A stretch of DNA of 64,000 nucleotides from Arthrobacter sp. H35-D1 (GTDB lineage: Bacteria; Actinomycetota; Actinomycetes; Actinomycetales; Micrococcaceae), in the NCBI RefSeq assembly GCF_030063185.1, contig NZ_JASISP010000005.1, positions 1 through 64,000 on the forward strand. Reading direction: 5' to 3'. The notes below the pieces were generated by a model that saw nothing but the letters and a program-made list of their open reading frames with translations, was not told the origin of the DNA and made no database searches. Of the stretch, positions 28,363 to 36,808 are shown piece after piece. Positions within the stretch are counted from its first letter, which is position 1. Each line of letters starts with the position of its first letter. A program made the position numbers and the translations under genes.

Positions 28363-28881
28363 ATGGCTATCATTCCCGATGAGAAAGACTGGACCTGGGT
28401 TCTGCAGCGAGTGTGCCCGGAGTGCGGATTCAATGCCTCCGACGCCACACCCGCCACGGCGGCAACCATGATTCCGGCGCTCCTGCCGCGATGGCAGAAC
28501 GCCCTGCGCGGGGCCAATGTCGAGGAAAGGTCCACTCCCGGCAAGTGGTCGGTGCTCGAGTACAGCGCCCATGTCAGGGACGTTTTCGAAGTGTTCATCG
28601 GCAGGCTCGAACTCATGCTCCGGGACGAGAACCCCACCTTCGCCGACTGGGACCAGGACACGGCAGCCCTCGACGGCGGCTACTCCTGCCTTGATCCGGA
28701 CGAGGTTGCCGGTGAGCTGGTGCAAAACGGCTTGGATGCGGCGGCCGCCTTTGCCGCCGTCGATGAAGACCAGTGGGAACGCCGGGGGCTGCGCAGCAAC
28801 GGTGCTGAATTCACCGTGGTGACCCTGGCCGGCTACTTCCTGCACGACATTTTCCACCACTTGCACGACATCAACGCCTGA
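28363..28881 (+). CDS. DinB family protein
   Basis: A 172-residue four-helix DinB-fold protein. The likely metal-binding histidines are in WSVLEYSAHVRDVFEVF and at the C-terminus FLHDIFHHLHDI. DinB-like proteins include mycothiol- and bacillithiol-dependent transferases, and many of unknown activity. A CPECGF motif near the N-terminus may add a Cys site. The ATG at 28363 lies 10 bases after the broken ankyrin gene. Specific activity is not assignable. Confidence 0.8.
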   Translation: MAIIPDEKDWTWVLQRVCPECGFNASDATPATAATMIPALLPRWQNALRGANVEERSTPGKWSVLEYSAHVRDVFEVFIGRLELMLRDENPTFADWDQDTAALDGGYSCLDPDEVAGELVQNGLDAAAAFAAVDEDQWERRGLRSNGAEFTVVTLAGYFLHDIFHHLHDINA

Positions 28882-28902
28882 GCGGATCAACGCCTGGTCA
28901 AA

Positions 28903-29901
28903 TCAAGCCCTCGGCGGGTCCAGCTTCTTGTCCCAGGCGATGGTGCGCCGCAGCGGCCGGTAGCCCATCCGTTCGTACAGGCCCTGCGCACCGGTGGGGT
29001 TCTCCGTGTCCACGTCCAGGCAGGCGTAATCCATCCCGGCCGCCTTGTACCGGGCCATGGCGTCGGCCAGCAAAGTGCGGGCAATCCCGCGGCCGCGCCA
29101 CCTCCGGCGCACGCCCAACAGCTCGGTGTAGCCTTCCTCCCGGCCCTCCTTGGTGAACCGCTCGGGATCGTACTGGGACAGCTGGTAGCCGGCCAACTCC
29201 CCGGTGGCGGCATCGAGCGCCACGGCAGACCACTCCGGCCGAAACTGCTCGTTGCGCAGCAGGAACTCCCACTGCTGGACGCTTCTGGGTTCGGAGCCCC
29301 AATGGTCGGCAAAGGCCTCGTTGTGCGCCAACCGCACGTCTTCCGCAAATTCCTGCGCGAACGTCACGATGCGAATGCCCTCGGGCACAGCCACCACCGG
29401 GGCGCCAGCCAATGGTCGGCGCATCTCGGCGAAGTACCGAGACACGGAGTAGCCCGCCTGTTCCAGGAGCGACGTGGGAGCCGCATTGCCTTCTTCGGCG
29501 TAGCTGCGCGCTTGCGGGGAGAGTTGGCCCTCGGCGGCGAACCTCGCCTGGACCTGTCCTTTCTGCCATGCAAGCATGGCCGCTCCCAGTCCCCGGTGCC
29601 GCCATTGCGGGTCGACGCCGCCGAAGATGTAGGCCTTGTCGCTGGAGCGGTTCTTCGACACCCGACCGAAGGCGCGGACAGCGCCGGACCCGTCCACGCC
29701 GGCCAGGGTGTTCGCCGCTGCCGGATTGACCGTGTCCGCAAAGCAGACAGCCAATTCCGAGCGTGTCTCGTGCCAGTGCGTGTGCTCGGCCCCTGCGATT
29801 CGCACCACCAGTTCCAGCCAACGGTCAAGGTCGGTTGCTTCCAGCGGGCGGAAGGCAAGTCCTTCGGCACCGGGCACGATTCCATTCGTCGTTGGGGGCA
29901 T
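28903..29901 (-). CDS. Tandem-GNAT acetyltransferase
   Basis: A 332-residue protein with two GNAT folds. The N-terminal one (about 15-165) has PQWRHRGLGAAMLAWQ, and the C-terminal one (about 180-325) has the well-preserved acetyl-CoA loop RRRWRGRGIARTLLADAM and ends with YERMGYRPL. The tandem layout resembles mycothiol synthase MshD, but several actinobacterial GNAT groups share it and the sequence alone does not prove that role. It is convergent with the DinB gene and lies 10 bases after the end of cydDC in the minus-strand direction. Confidence 0.82.
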   Translation of the reverse strand: MPPTTNGIVPGAEGLAFRPLEATDLDRWLELVVRIAGAEHTHWHETRSELAVCFADTVNPAAANTLAGVDGSGAVRAFGRVSKNRSSDKAYIFGGVDPQWRHRGLGAAMLAWQKGQVQARFAAEGQLSPQARSYAEEGNAAPTSLLEQAGYSVSRYFAEMRRPLAGAPVVAVPEGIRIVTFAQEFAEDVRLAHNEAFADHWGSEPRSVQQWEFLLRNEQFRPEWSAVALDAATGELAGYQLSQYDPERFTKEGREEGYTELLGVRRRWRGRGIARTLLADAMARYKAAGMDYACLDVDTENPTGAQGLYERMGYRPLRRTIAWDKKLDPPRA

Positions 29902-29910
29902 TCCCCCAGC

Positions 29911-32900
29911 CTAAACGCCTGCTCCCTGGCGCACCATGCCTGCCTTGCCCGTTCCTGCGCCGCCCGTTCCTGCGCCGAGCACCAGGTGGGTGTCGCCGGC
30001 CGCGGCCAGTTCGGCGTCGTGCGTCACCAGGACCACGGCCGCACCGGAAAGGGCGACACGCAGGTCCGCCACCAACTCCCCCGCCTCGTCTTCGCCCAGG
30101 TGGGCGGTGGGTTCGTCAAGAAGCACGACGTCGGCCCCGGCCACGAGTGTGCGTGCCACCGACACACGAGTCCGCTGCCCACCCGAGAGATGATGTCCGC
30201 CGGGGCCCACGCGCGTGCCAAGCCCCAAAGGCAGCTGCGCCAGCCACGGGCCAAGACCCACCACGTGCAGGGCCTGCTCCAATTCGGTGTCCGTGGGAGG
30301 CGATGCTGCGGGCCGGGCCAGGGCCAGATTGGAGCGGAGCGTTGAATTAAACAAGTAGGCGTCTTGCGGGCACCAGGCAATGCCGCCGAGGGTTTGGGCC
30401 GATGCCGGCCTTTCGTTGAGCAGGTACCGCCCGCTTTCGGGTTGGAGGAAGCCCAGCAGAACGGCCAGCAGGGTGGACTTCCCCGAACCCGAGGGCCCGC
30501 TGACGGTCCACCAGTTTCCCCGCTGCGTGCCACCGCCGACACCTGTGAAGACCGCTTCGTCGGTGTTCGGGTAGCGGGCGGTGATGGACTCGACCGCCAG
30601 TTCCAACACAGGATTCTCCGCGGCGGATCGCGCCACGGAGTCCCCCGGCTCGATGACCGTGGCGGGCGCGGCAAGCAGGGGGAGCGTCCTGGCCATCAAG
30701 GCCGACAATGCAGGCAGCGCCGAGACTGCTTCCAGGTATTGGCCCAGTGGTTCGGACAGGGCCAGCATGAGCAGGGCGGCCACAGCTACGGCGCGCGGAT
30801 CCGTCCCTGCGGCAATGCCGGCCAGGGTGACCGCCACGGCCGCCAGGCCTGTCACGAAGAAAACGGCACCCTGGCCCAGTCCGTCGGACCAGGCCAGGCG
30901 GCGCAGCGGCTTTGCCACGGTTCCGTCCGCTGCGCTGAACTTGGCTGCCTGGGCGGCACCCACACCGTTGGCTCCCAGTTGCTCGGCGGCGGCAAACAGG
31001 GTTGTCACCCGGCCGGCCAGCCAGATGCGATGCACGGCAGCAGCCGCCGAGGCGCGCCGCTGCGCGGCCAGAACCACCAGCGGCAGCACCAGCAGGCCAA
31101 GCACGCCCACCACCGCGACGATCCACGTGACTTCGGGAACCAGCATGGCAAGGGCCGCCAGGATGGCGCCATAGGAAATGACGGCGGCAGGGATGGGCAC
31201 CACCGCACGCGGCACGGCGTCGCGCAGCTCGTCCACATCCGCCACGAGGGTGCCGAGGGCGCCGCCCGAGCGGGTCAGCTTGCCCCAGTGCAAGACGGAG
31301 GACCCGAGGGAGTCCCACAGCTTCAGGCGGAGTTCGGCGGCCCAACGGAACACGGCGTCGTGGGTCAGCAGACGATCGCAATAGCGCAGGACGGAGCGCC
31401 CGATCCCGAACGCCCGCACACCCACAATCAAGGTCAAGAGGTACAAAATGGGAGGCTGCTGGGCAGCCCACACGATGAGCCAGCCGGAAATTCCCGACAG
31501 CGCCGCGGCACTGAGAGTGGCCAAGGCGGAAACCAGCACGCCTGCAGCAAACCGCGGGGAACGCAGTGGAAGCAGCCGCAAGTGGCGCCACAGCAGGCGC
31601 GGGCGACGGGCCTTTTCGGCCTGCCGTTGTGCGCTCTGCTGGACGGCGGGTTCCGGCTCCCAGGCTGCAGGGAGCGCTGGCACAGCAAGCTCTGGCACGA
31701 GGAGTTCCGGCACTGCGAGTTCCGGCACCGCGAGTTCCGGCGCAGGGAATGTTGGCTCCGGGAGTGGCTCGGCACCCAGCATCGTTGCCAGGACCTGATC
31801 GTGTGTGGCCACCACAACGGCCACGCTGCCGTGCTGGTTGGCCAGGGCCCGGCGCACGGCAGCGGCGGAAACAGGGTCGAGGTGGGCTGTGGGCTCGTCA
31901 AAAAGCGCCAGCTCCACGCCGGGATCCACTGCCATGCGGGCCAAGGCGCGGGCCACTGCCACCCGGCGCAGTTCACCGGGGCTGCAGTCCACCACCGTGC
32001 GCTGCGCCAAATGTGCCGCGTTGACATGGCCAAGGGCCGTCAGGAGCGTCTCGGTGTCCGTCTTGAGCTGCTGCGGTCCGGCGGCGTACAGCTCCACTTC
32101 CGCCAACACGGTGTCCTCCGTGAAGGCTGGGTGTTGGGAGACATACACAAGGGACTCCCGTGAACGCACAAACAACTGGCCACCCGTCACGGCGCCGTGT
32201 TCCCCGCCGACGGGAAGCGTCCCTGCAATCGCGGCCAAAATGCTTGACTTGCCCGTGCCGCTGGGTGTTGCCAGCACCAGTGCCGCACCGGGCATGAGCG
32301 TGGCCGAGAATCCGTCAACGGCCGGCACGCCTCGTCCCGGATACTGCACCGATAGGTCCCTGGCCAGCAAAACAACCTTGCCGTCCCCAGCCGGCACGTC
32401 GGCGTTGGGCAGGTCGGCGTTGGGGACGTCGACGGCCAGTGGGTCCGCGGCAAGCACCTCGACGACGGGCGCGTCGGCAGCAGACCGCGGAAGCTCGGCG
32501 TCGAGAATTTCGGCGTCGAGAATTTCGTTGACGCGGCGCAGGGCTTCCACGCCGTCTTCGCTGCCGTGGTGGGCCGCCCCGACGTCGCGCAGCGGCCTGA
32601 AGCACTCGGGTGCCAGCATGAGCGCCAGCAGTCCGGCCTCCAGCGTCATGCCGCCGTCCACGAGCCTGACGCCGATGAACACCGCCACCACCGCCACCGA
32701 GATGGTGCTGATCAGCTCCAGTGCCATGGAGGACAGAAAAGCCGTGCGCAAGGTCGCCATGGTGGACTTGCGGTAGGCCTCGCACACATCGGACAGGGCT
32801 TTTCGCTGCGCCGATGCGCGGCGCAGGCCCACCAGGACGGGCAAGCCCCGAGCCAGTTCAAGTAGGTGGTTCGAGAGCCTGTCCAAGCCGCGGGCGGCCA

Positions 32901-33474
32901 TTTCCACCCGTTCCTGGGTGTGGAAACCGATCAAGATCATAAACACCGGAACGAGCGGCACTGTCAGGACCACGATGAGCGCGCTGACCCAGTCGGAAAT
33001 CAGGATCTGCAGGCCGATCATCAATGGAAGCACGGCACAGGTGACAAGGGCCGGCAGATAGGCGCTGAAATAGTTGTCAAGGCCGTCGAGGCCGCGGCTG
33101 GCCAACATGCCCTCCGCCCCCACGCCTTCGCGACTTCCAGTTGCCCCGCCGCTCCCACCGTTGTTGCCGGGACGGCCGGCGAGGCGGTGCGCCACCAATT
33201 TGCCCCGCAACTCTTCCTTGGCGCCGAGCGCGGCGCGCCGGGCCATGATGGCCTGGCCCCACACCGCAGCTCCCAGAAGCCCTGCCCCCACACTGCCCTG
33301 AACAAGCAACTTGACCGGGTCAAGGGTGGACCCGGACGCCCACTGGCCGAGGGCATGGGCCAAGGCTCCCATGAGCAGGACGAGGGCCACGGCCTTGACG
33401 GCGGCCAATCCGGCCAGGCCTGCCAAGGCAACTCGAGTCGACTTGACATCAGGGAGTGCGGGGCGGGGGCTCAT
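29911..33474 (-). CDS. cydDC: Fused CydD-CydC thiol-reductant ABC exporter
   Basis: A 1187-residue single chain in which both half-transporters of CydDC are fused, as in many actinobacteria. Order: membrane domain 1; ATPase 1 with Walker A near 400 (PSGTGKSS), signature CSPGELRR near 495 and ALFDEPTAHLD; a linker of repeated PEL(A/L)V units at about 578-600; membrane domain 2; ATPase 2 with GPSGSGKST near 990, LSGGQRTR near 1100 and VVLLDEPTAHLG. It exports glutathione-like thiols or exchanges heme-related reductants needed to assemble cytochrome bd; the actinobacterial substrate is unknown. The ATG at 33474 is one base from the cydB stop, so the three cyd genes form an operon. The frame upstream of it is a cydB shadow. 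Confidence 0.93.
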   Translation of the reverse strand: MSPRPALPDVKSTRVALAGLAGLAAVKAVALVLLMGALAHALGQWASGSTLDPVKLLVQGSVGAGLLGAAVWGQAIMARRAALGAKEELRGKLVAHRLAGRPGNNGGSGGATGSREGVGAEGMLASRGLDGLDNYFSAYLPALVTCAVLPLMIGLQILISDWVSALIVVLTVPLVPVFMILIGFHTQERVEMAARGLDRLSNHLLELARGLPVLVGLRRASAQRKALSDVCEAYRKSTMATLRTAFLSSMALELISTISVAVVAVFIGVRLVDGGMTLEAGLLALMLAPECFRPLRDVGAAHHGSEDGVEALRRVNEILDAEILDAELPRSAADAPVVEVLAADPLAVDVPNADLPNADVPAGDGKVVLLARDLSVQYPGRGVPAVDGFSATLMPGAALVLATPSGTGKSSILAAIAGTLPVGGEHGAVTGGQLFVRSRESLVYVSQHPAFTEDTVLAEVELYAAGPQQLKTDTETLLTALGHVNAAHLAQRTVVDCSPGELRRVAVARALARMAVDPGVELALFDEPTAHLDPVSAAAVRRALANQHGSVAVVVATHDQVLATMLGAEPLPEPTFPAPELAVPELAVPELLVPELAVPALPAAWEPEPAVQQSAQRQAEKARRPRLLWRHLRLLPLRSPRFAAGVLVSALATLSAAALSGISGWLIVWAAQQPPILYLLTLIVGVRAFGIGRSVLRYCDRLLTHDAVFRWAAELRLKLWDSLGSSVLHWGKLTRSGGALGTLVADVDELRDAVPRAVVPIPAAVISYGAILAALAMLVPEVTWIVAVVGVLGLLVLPLVVLAAQRRASAAAAVHRIWLAGRVTTLFAAAEQLGANGVGAAQAAKFSAADGTVAKPLRRLAWSDGLGQGAVFFVTGLAAVAVTLAGIAAGTDPRAVAVAALLMLALSEPLGQYLEAVSALPALSALMARTLPLLAAPATVIEPGDSVARSAAENPVLELAVESITARYPNTDEAVFTGVGGGTQRGNWWTVSGPSGSGKSTLLAVLLGFLQPESGRYLLNERPASAQTLGGIAWCPQDAYLFNSTLRSNLALARPAASPPTDTELEQALHVVGLGPWLAQLPLGLGTRVGPGGHHLSGGQRTRVSVARTLVAGADVVLLDEPTAHLGEDEAGELVADLRVALSGAAVVLVTHDAELAAAGDTHLVLGAGTGGAGTGKAGMVRQGAGV

Positions 33475-33475
33475 G

Positions 33476-34540
33476 CTACGCCTTCGTTCCTTCGCTTGCG
33501 AGGGCCTTTTCAGGGGCCACGGCCGGGCCAAAGTCCAACGGCTCGGGCAGGTGTGCCACCGTGATGCGCTTGCGGAAGACCCAGTACGTCCAACCCTGGT
33601 AGGCGAGCACGAGCGGAACACCCACTGCGGCCACGATCGACATCAGGCCCAGCGTGTAGCTCGAGGACGAGGCGTTCTCCACTGTCAGGTTCCACAACGG
33701 ATCCAGCGTTGAGGGCAATACCACGGGGTAGACGGCGCTAAAGATGGCGGCGGCACCGGCCAGCAGGAACACGCCCATCCCGAGGAAGCTGAAGCCCTCT
33801 CGATCGGCACGGTTCGCCCGCCAGGCGGCCACAGCTGCTCCAACGGCGACGGCAAGGAGTATCCAGCTGAACCACTTGCCATGTTGCACGGCAACGGTGA
33901 TGGCCCACAATGCCAGCGGCAGCAGCCCAACGGGCATCCAGCGCCCGACGAGGCGGCGGGCGCGGTGGCGGATGTCGCCGTCGGTCTTCAGCGCCACAAA
34001 AGCCGCTGCGTGGATCAACGCAAAGCCGACCACGGCAAGGCCGCCCAGCACGGCGTACCAGGTAAACCAGGCAAAGGGTCCGCCGACCCTGTCGCCGTTG
34101 GCGTTCAGCGGCAGTCCCGTGGTGGTCAACGCCAGCATGGCGCCGATGCCGAAGGCTGCCACGAAGGAGCCCAGCGCAATGGCCCAGTCCCACGTCTTCC
34201 GCCAACGGTTGGAGTGCACCTTGCCGCGGTACTCAAACGCCACGGCGCGGAAGATCAGGCCCAACAGGACGAAGACCAGCGGAATGTACAGTGCTGAAAA
34301 GAGCGAGGCGTACCAGAATGGGAAGGCGGCAAAGGTGGCGCCGGCGGCTGTCAGCAGCCACACTTCGTTGCCGTCCCACACGGGACCGACGGTGTTGAGC
34401 AGGACGCGGCGTTCCTTTTCATCACGGGCGAAGGTCTTCATGAGCATGCCGACGCCCAGATCGAATCCTTCGAGGAAGAGATAGCCAATCCACAGCACGG
34501 CAATGAGTATGAACCATAAAGTAGGCAGAAAATCCATCAT
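33476..34540 (-). CDS. cydB: Cytochrome bd ubiquinol/menaquinol oxidase subunit II
   Basis: A 354-residue membrane protein with eight to nine helices, the second subunit of the bd-type terminal oxidase that reduces O2 with high affinity without pumping protons. Conserved elements are the start FILIAVLWIGYLFLEGFDLGVG, the VGPVWDGNEVWLL loop and the RAVAFEYRGK segment. AAAGGA precedes the ATG. It is between cydA (57 bases upstream) and cydDC (one base downstream). Confidence 0.95.
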   Translation of the reverse strand: MMDFLPTLWFILIAVLWIGYLFLEGFDLGVGMLMKTFARDEKERRVLLNTVGPVWDGNEVWLLTAAGATFAAFPFWYASLFSALYIPLVFVLLGLIFRAVAFEYRGKVHSNRWRKTWDWAIALGSFVAAFGIGAMLALTTTGLPLNANGDRVGGPFAWFTWYAVLGGLAVVGFALIHAAAFVALKTDGDIRHRARRLVGRWMPVGLLPLALWAITVAVQHGKWFSWILLAVAVGAAVAAWRANRADREGFSFLGMGVFLLAGAAAIFSAVYPVVLPSTLDPLWNLTVENASSSSYTLGLMSIVAAVGVPLVLAYQGWTYWVFRKRITVAHLPEPLDFGPAVAPEKALASEGTKA

Positions 34541-34597
34541 TTGTCCTTTAGTTCCAGCAGCTCGTCAAGGGCAGTGCACGGTGGGAGGTGCGGAAGA

Positions 34598-36178
34598 TCA
34601 ATACGCAAACGCAAGTACATCGTCCTCATCCTCCCCACCGGGGCCGCTGCCGCCGTCGGGCCGGGTCGTATCCAGCTCCGGCATGGCAGAGACCACGCCG
34701 CCGCGGATGTACTTGGTCAACAGGACAACCTCCACCACCAGCAACACCGCGTACACCGTGGTGAGCGTCACGAGGGAGAAGATCACCTCCCCTGCCGACA
34801 CCCCGGGGGAAACGGCGGAGGCAGTGAACATGAAGACCTGGTCAACCCCGCTCATGGAGGGGTTGGGTGCAACCACGAACGGCTGGCGGCCCATCTCGGT
34901 GAAGATCCAACCGGCCGCATTCGCACCAAAGGGTGCCAGCATGCCCACAAGCGCCAGCCGCATCAGGGGCTTGGAACGCGGCACCGTACCCTTGCGGGTG
35001 ACCAACAAGGCGATGCCTGCCGCCATTGCGGCGAGACCGCCGAAGCCGATCATCATGCGGAAGCCCCAATAGGTGACGGGCATGATCGGCACGTAGTTGA
35101 TTTCCTGGCCTGCACGGTCGCCGTACATCGGATCGTCGGGCAGGTATTTGCCGTACTTTTCCTGGTATTCCGGAACAAGGGTGTTGACTCCCTTGATCTC
35201 CGTGGTGAAGTCATTGTGTGCCAGGAACGACAGCAGTCCGGGCACCTCCATGACCGCCACCACATCCGAGCAGTCGCGACTGCCGACATCTCCGAGCGAG
35301 AGCACGGAGAAACTGGTCCCGTCGTGGCAGGCGGCCTCCGCTGCGGCCATCTTCATGGGCTGCTGTTCGAACATCAGCTTCCCCGACAAGTCACCGGACA
35401 CGGCGGACCCGGCAAAAGCAATCATGGCCACCACCGCCCCAATGCGCAAGGACTTGATCCAGACGGCGTGGTCCTTCTTGTCCCGGCCGGCGATGGCGGC
35501 GGATTCACCCACCACCACACGGCCTTGGGCGTCGACGGTGTCGATCCCATCCTTGCGCCGGCGCCACAGCTGGTACCAGGAAATGCCCAGCAGGAAGCCG
35601 CCGGCCACGGCCAGGGCGCCGGTGATGGTGTGGAAGAACGCCACCATGGCAGTGTTGTTGGTAAAGACCGCCCAGGCGTCCACCATTTGCGGACGACCTT
35701 CGATCATTTCCACACCCACGGGATGCTGCATCCAGGAGTTGGCCACGAGGATGAAGTAGGCCGAGACGATCGATCCGACCACGGCGATCCAAAGGCAGGC
35801 CAAATGCACCTTGGCCGGCAATTTCTTCCACCCAAAGATCCACAGGCCCAGGAAAGTGGACTCCACAAAGAACGCCAACAACGCCTCCATGGCCAGCGGC
35901 GCACCGAAGACGTCGCCCACAAAGCGGCTGTATTCACTCCATGCCATACCGAACTGGAACTCTTGGACGATACCGGTGGCCACACCCATGATGAAGTTGA
36001 TAAGGAACAGCTTGCCCCAAAATTTAGTCATCCGCAGGTATTCTTCTTTACCTGTTTTAAGCCAGCGCGTCTGCAGGATGGCCACCAGGGTGCCGAGTCC
36101 GATTGTGAGCGGCACCATCAAGAAGTGGTACACCGTCACGATGCCGAACTGCCATCTGGCAATTTCCAGAGCTTCCAC
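34598..36178 (-). CDS. cydA: Cytochrome bd oxidase subunit I
   Basis: A 526-residue subunit carrying the quinol site and hemes b558, b595 and d. Heme ligands are visible: H18 (VYHFLMVP) and H183 (FFHTITGAL); the GRQP signature appears in EMGRQPFVV. The Q-loop (around KGVNTLVPEYQEKYG) is of the short type usual for actinobacteria. The acidic C-terminus ends EDEDDVLAFAY. It is first in the cydA-cydB-cydDC operon, with a start 186 bases from the divergent blaI-type gene. The spacer contains two dyads that suggest repression by that regulator. Function is aerobic respiration at low oxygen or under stress. Confidence 0.96.
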   Translation of the reverse strand: MEALEIARWQFGIVTVYHFLMVPLTIGLGTLVAILQTRWLKTGKEEYLRMTKFWGKLFLINFIMGVATGIVQEFQFGMAWSEYSRFVGDVFGAPLAMEALLAFFVESTFLGLWIFGWKKLPAKVHLACLWIAVVGSIVSAYFILVANSWMQHPVGVEMIEGRPQMVDAWAVFTNNTAMVAFFHTITGALAVAGGFLLGISWYQLWRRRKDGIDTVDAQGRVVVGESAAIAGRDKKDHAVWIKSLRIGAVVAMIAFAGSAVSGDLSGKLMFEQQPMKMAAAEAACHDGTSFSVLSLGDVGSRDCSDVVAVMEVPGLLSFLAHNDFTTEIKGVNTLVPEYQEKYGKYLPDDPMYGDRAGQEINYVPIMPVTYWGFRMMIGFGGLAAMAAGIALLVTRKGTVPRSKPLMRLALVGMLAPFGANAAGWIFTEMGRQPFVVAPNPSMSGVDQVFMFTASAVSPGVSAGEVIFSLVTLTTVYAVLLVVEVVLLTKYIRGGVVSAMPELDTTRPDGGSGPGGEDEDDVLAFAY

Positions 36179-36236
36179 TAGTTACCCCTCGTTCATGTAA
36201 ATGTGCGGGCCGTTGGAGTGCAGTACGAAGACAACT

Positions 36237-36253
36237 TTCTACGTACTGTAGAA
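36237..36253. promoter_or_regulatory. Dyad 1: probable BlaI-type operator
   Basis: TTCTAC-GTACT-GTAGAA has perfect 6-base arms and a 5-base spacer. It lies between divergent cydA and the blaI-like gene, centred 24 bases from the second dyad. The TAC...GTA core matches the general form of BlaI/MecI/CopY operators. Confidence 0.75.
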
Positions 36254-36260
36254 GTACTAT

Positions 36261-36277
36261 TTCTACCCCGTGTAGAA
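36261..36277. promoter_or_regulatory. Dyad 2: probable BlaI-type operator
   Basis: TTCTAC-CCCGT-GTAGAA repeats the arms of dyad 1 exactly with a different 5-base spacer, so the arms are what is conserved. About 87 bases before the blaI-like start and 83 bases before cydA. Confidence 0.75.
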
Positions 36278-36364
36278 CTTTGTTGTCAAAACCTGTACAT
36301 TTATAGCTGTTGGTGTTTGATGCGCCACAACTCAATGCCGGGCAGTGAAATCAGAAGGATGTAA

Positions 36365-36739
36365 ATGGCAACGCTTGGAGATCTCGAGAGGGCGGTCATG
36401 GACCTGCTGTGGGAACATCAGGAAGCCATCACGGCAAACACCCTGCGTGACCTGCTCACCCAACGCACCACGGGCGACGATACTGTTGCGGCCCGCCCGC
36501 TCGCTGTCACGACGGTCTTGACAGTTTTGTCCCGGCTGGAGAAGAAGGGACTTGTTGAGCGTGAGCGCTCTTCACGCCCGCACCGCTACCACGCTGTCAC
36601 AAGCCGCGAAGACCACACGGCTGAATTGATGCTCGAGGTACTGGGCTCGGCCCCGGACCGCGAAGCCGTGTTGGCCCGTTTCATTGGAACTGTCAGCTCA
36701 GGTGAAGCGGAAACCCTGCGGAAGCTGCTGGGACGATAG
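36365..36739 (+). CDS. BlaI/MecI/CopY family transcriptional repressor
   Basis: A 124-residue winged-helix repressor. The recognition helix region is RPLAVTTVLTVLSRLEKKGLVERE, followed by the wing RSSRPHRYHAV and a C-terminal dimerisation helix set. AGAAGGA is present 6 bases before the ATG. It is divergent from cydA across a spacer with two perfect dyads, so it likely represses itself and possibly cydAB-DC. The next gene encodes an M56 metallopeptidase, as in blaI-blaR pairs, where protease activity removes the repressor. No beta-lactamase gene is nearby, so the target set is not penicillin resistance. The inducing signal is unknown. Confidence 0.9.
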   Translation: MATLGDLERAVMDLLWEHQEAITANTLRDLLTQRTTGDDTVAARPLAVTTVLTVLSRLEKKGLVERERSSRPHRYHAVTSREDHTAELMLEVLGSAPDREAVLARFIGTVSSGEAETLRKLLGR

Positions 36740-36808
36740 CTGGGAACACGGTCCTCGGTGGCGTCCCTCGGCACCGGCCGGCCAGCAGGACACGGTAAGT
36801 TGTAGAAC

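Noticed and set aside
28690-28881. DinB C-terminus read as a continuation of the broken ankyrin gene
   Set aside because: The DinB gene has its own start and family motifs and lies beyond the ankyrin stop.
30364-32163. 599-codon plus-strand frame opposite cydDC
   Set aside because: Gly/Gln/His/Arg-rich shadow; CydDC motifs are complete on the minus strand.
34541-36181. 546-codon plus-strand frame opposite cydA
   Set aside because: Shadow of a strongly conserved respiratory gene; no family features.
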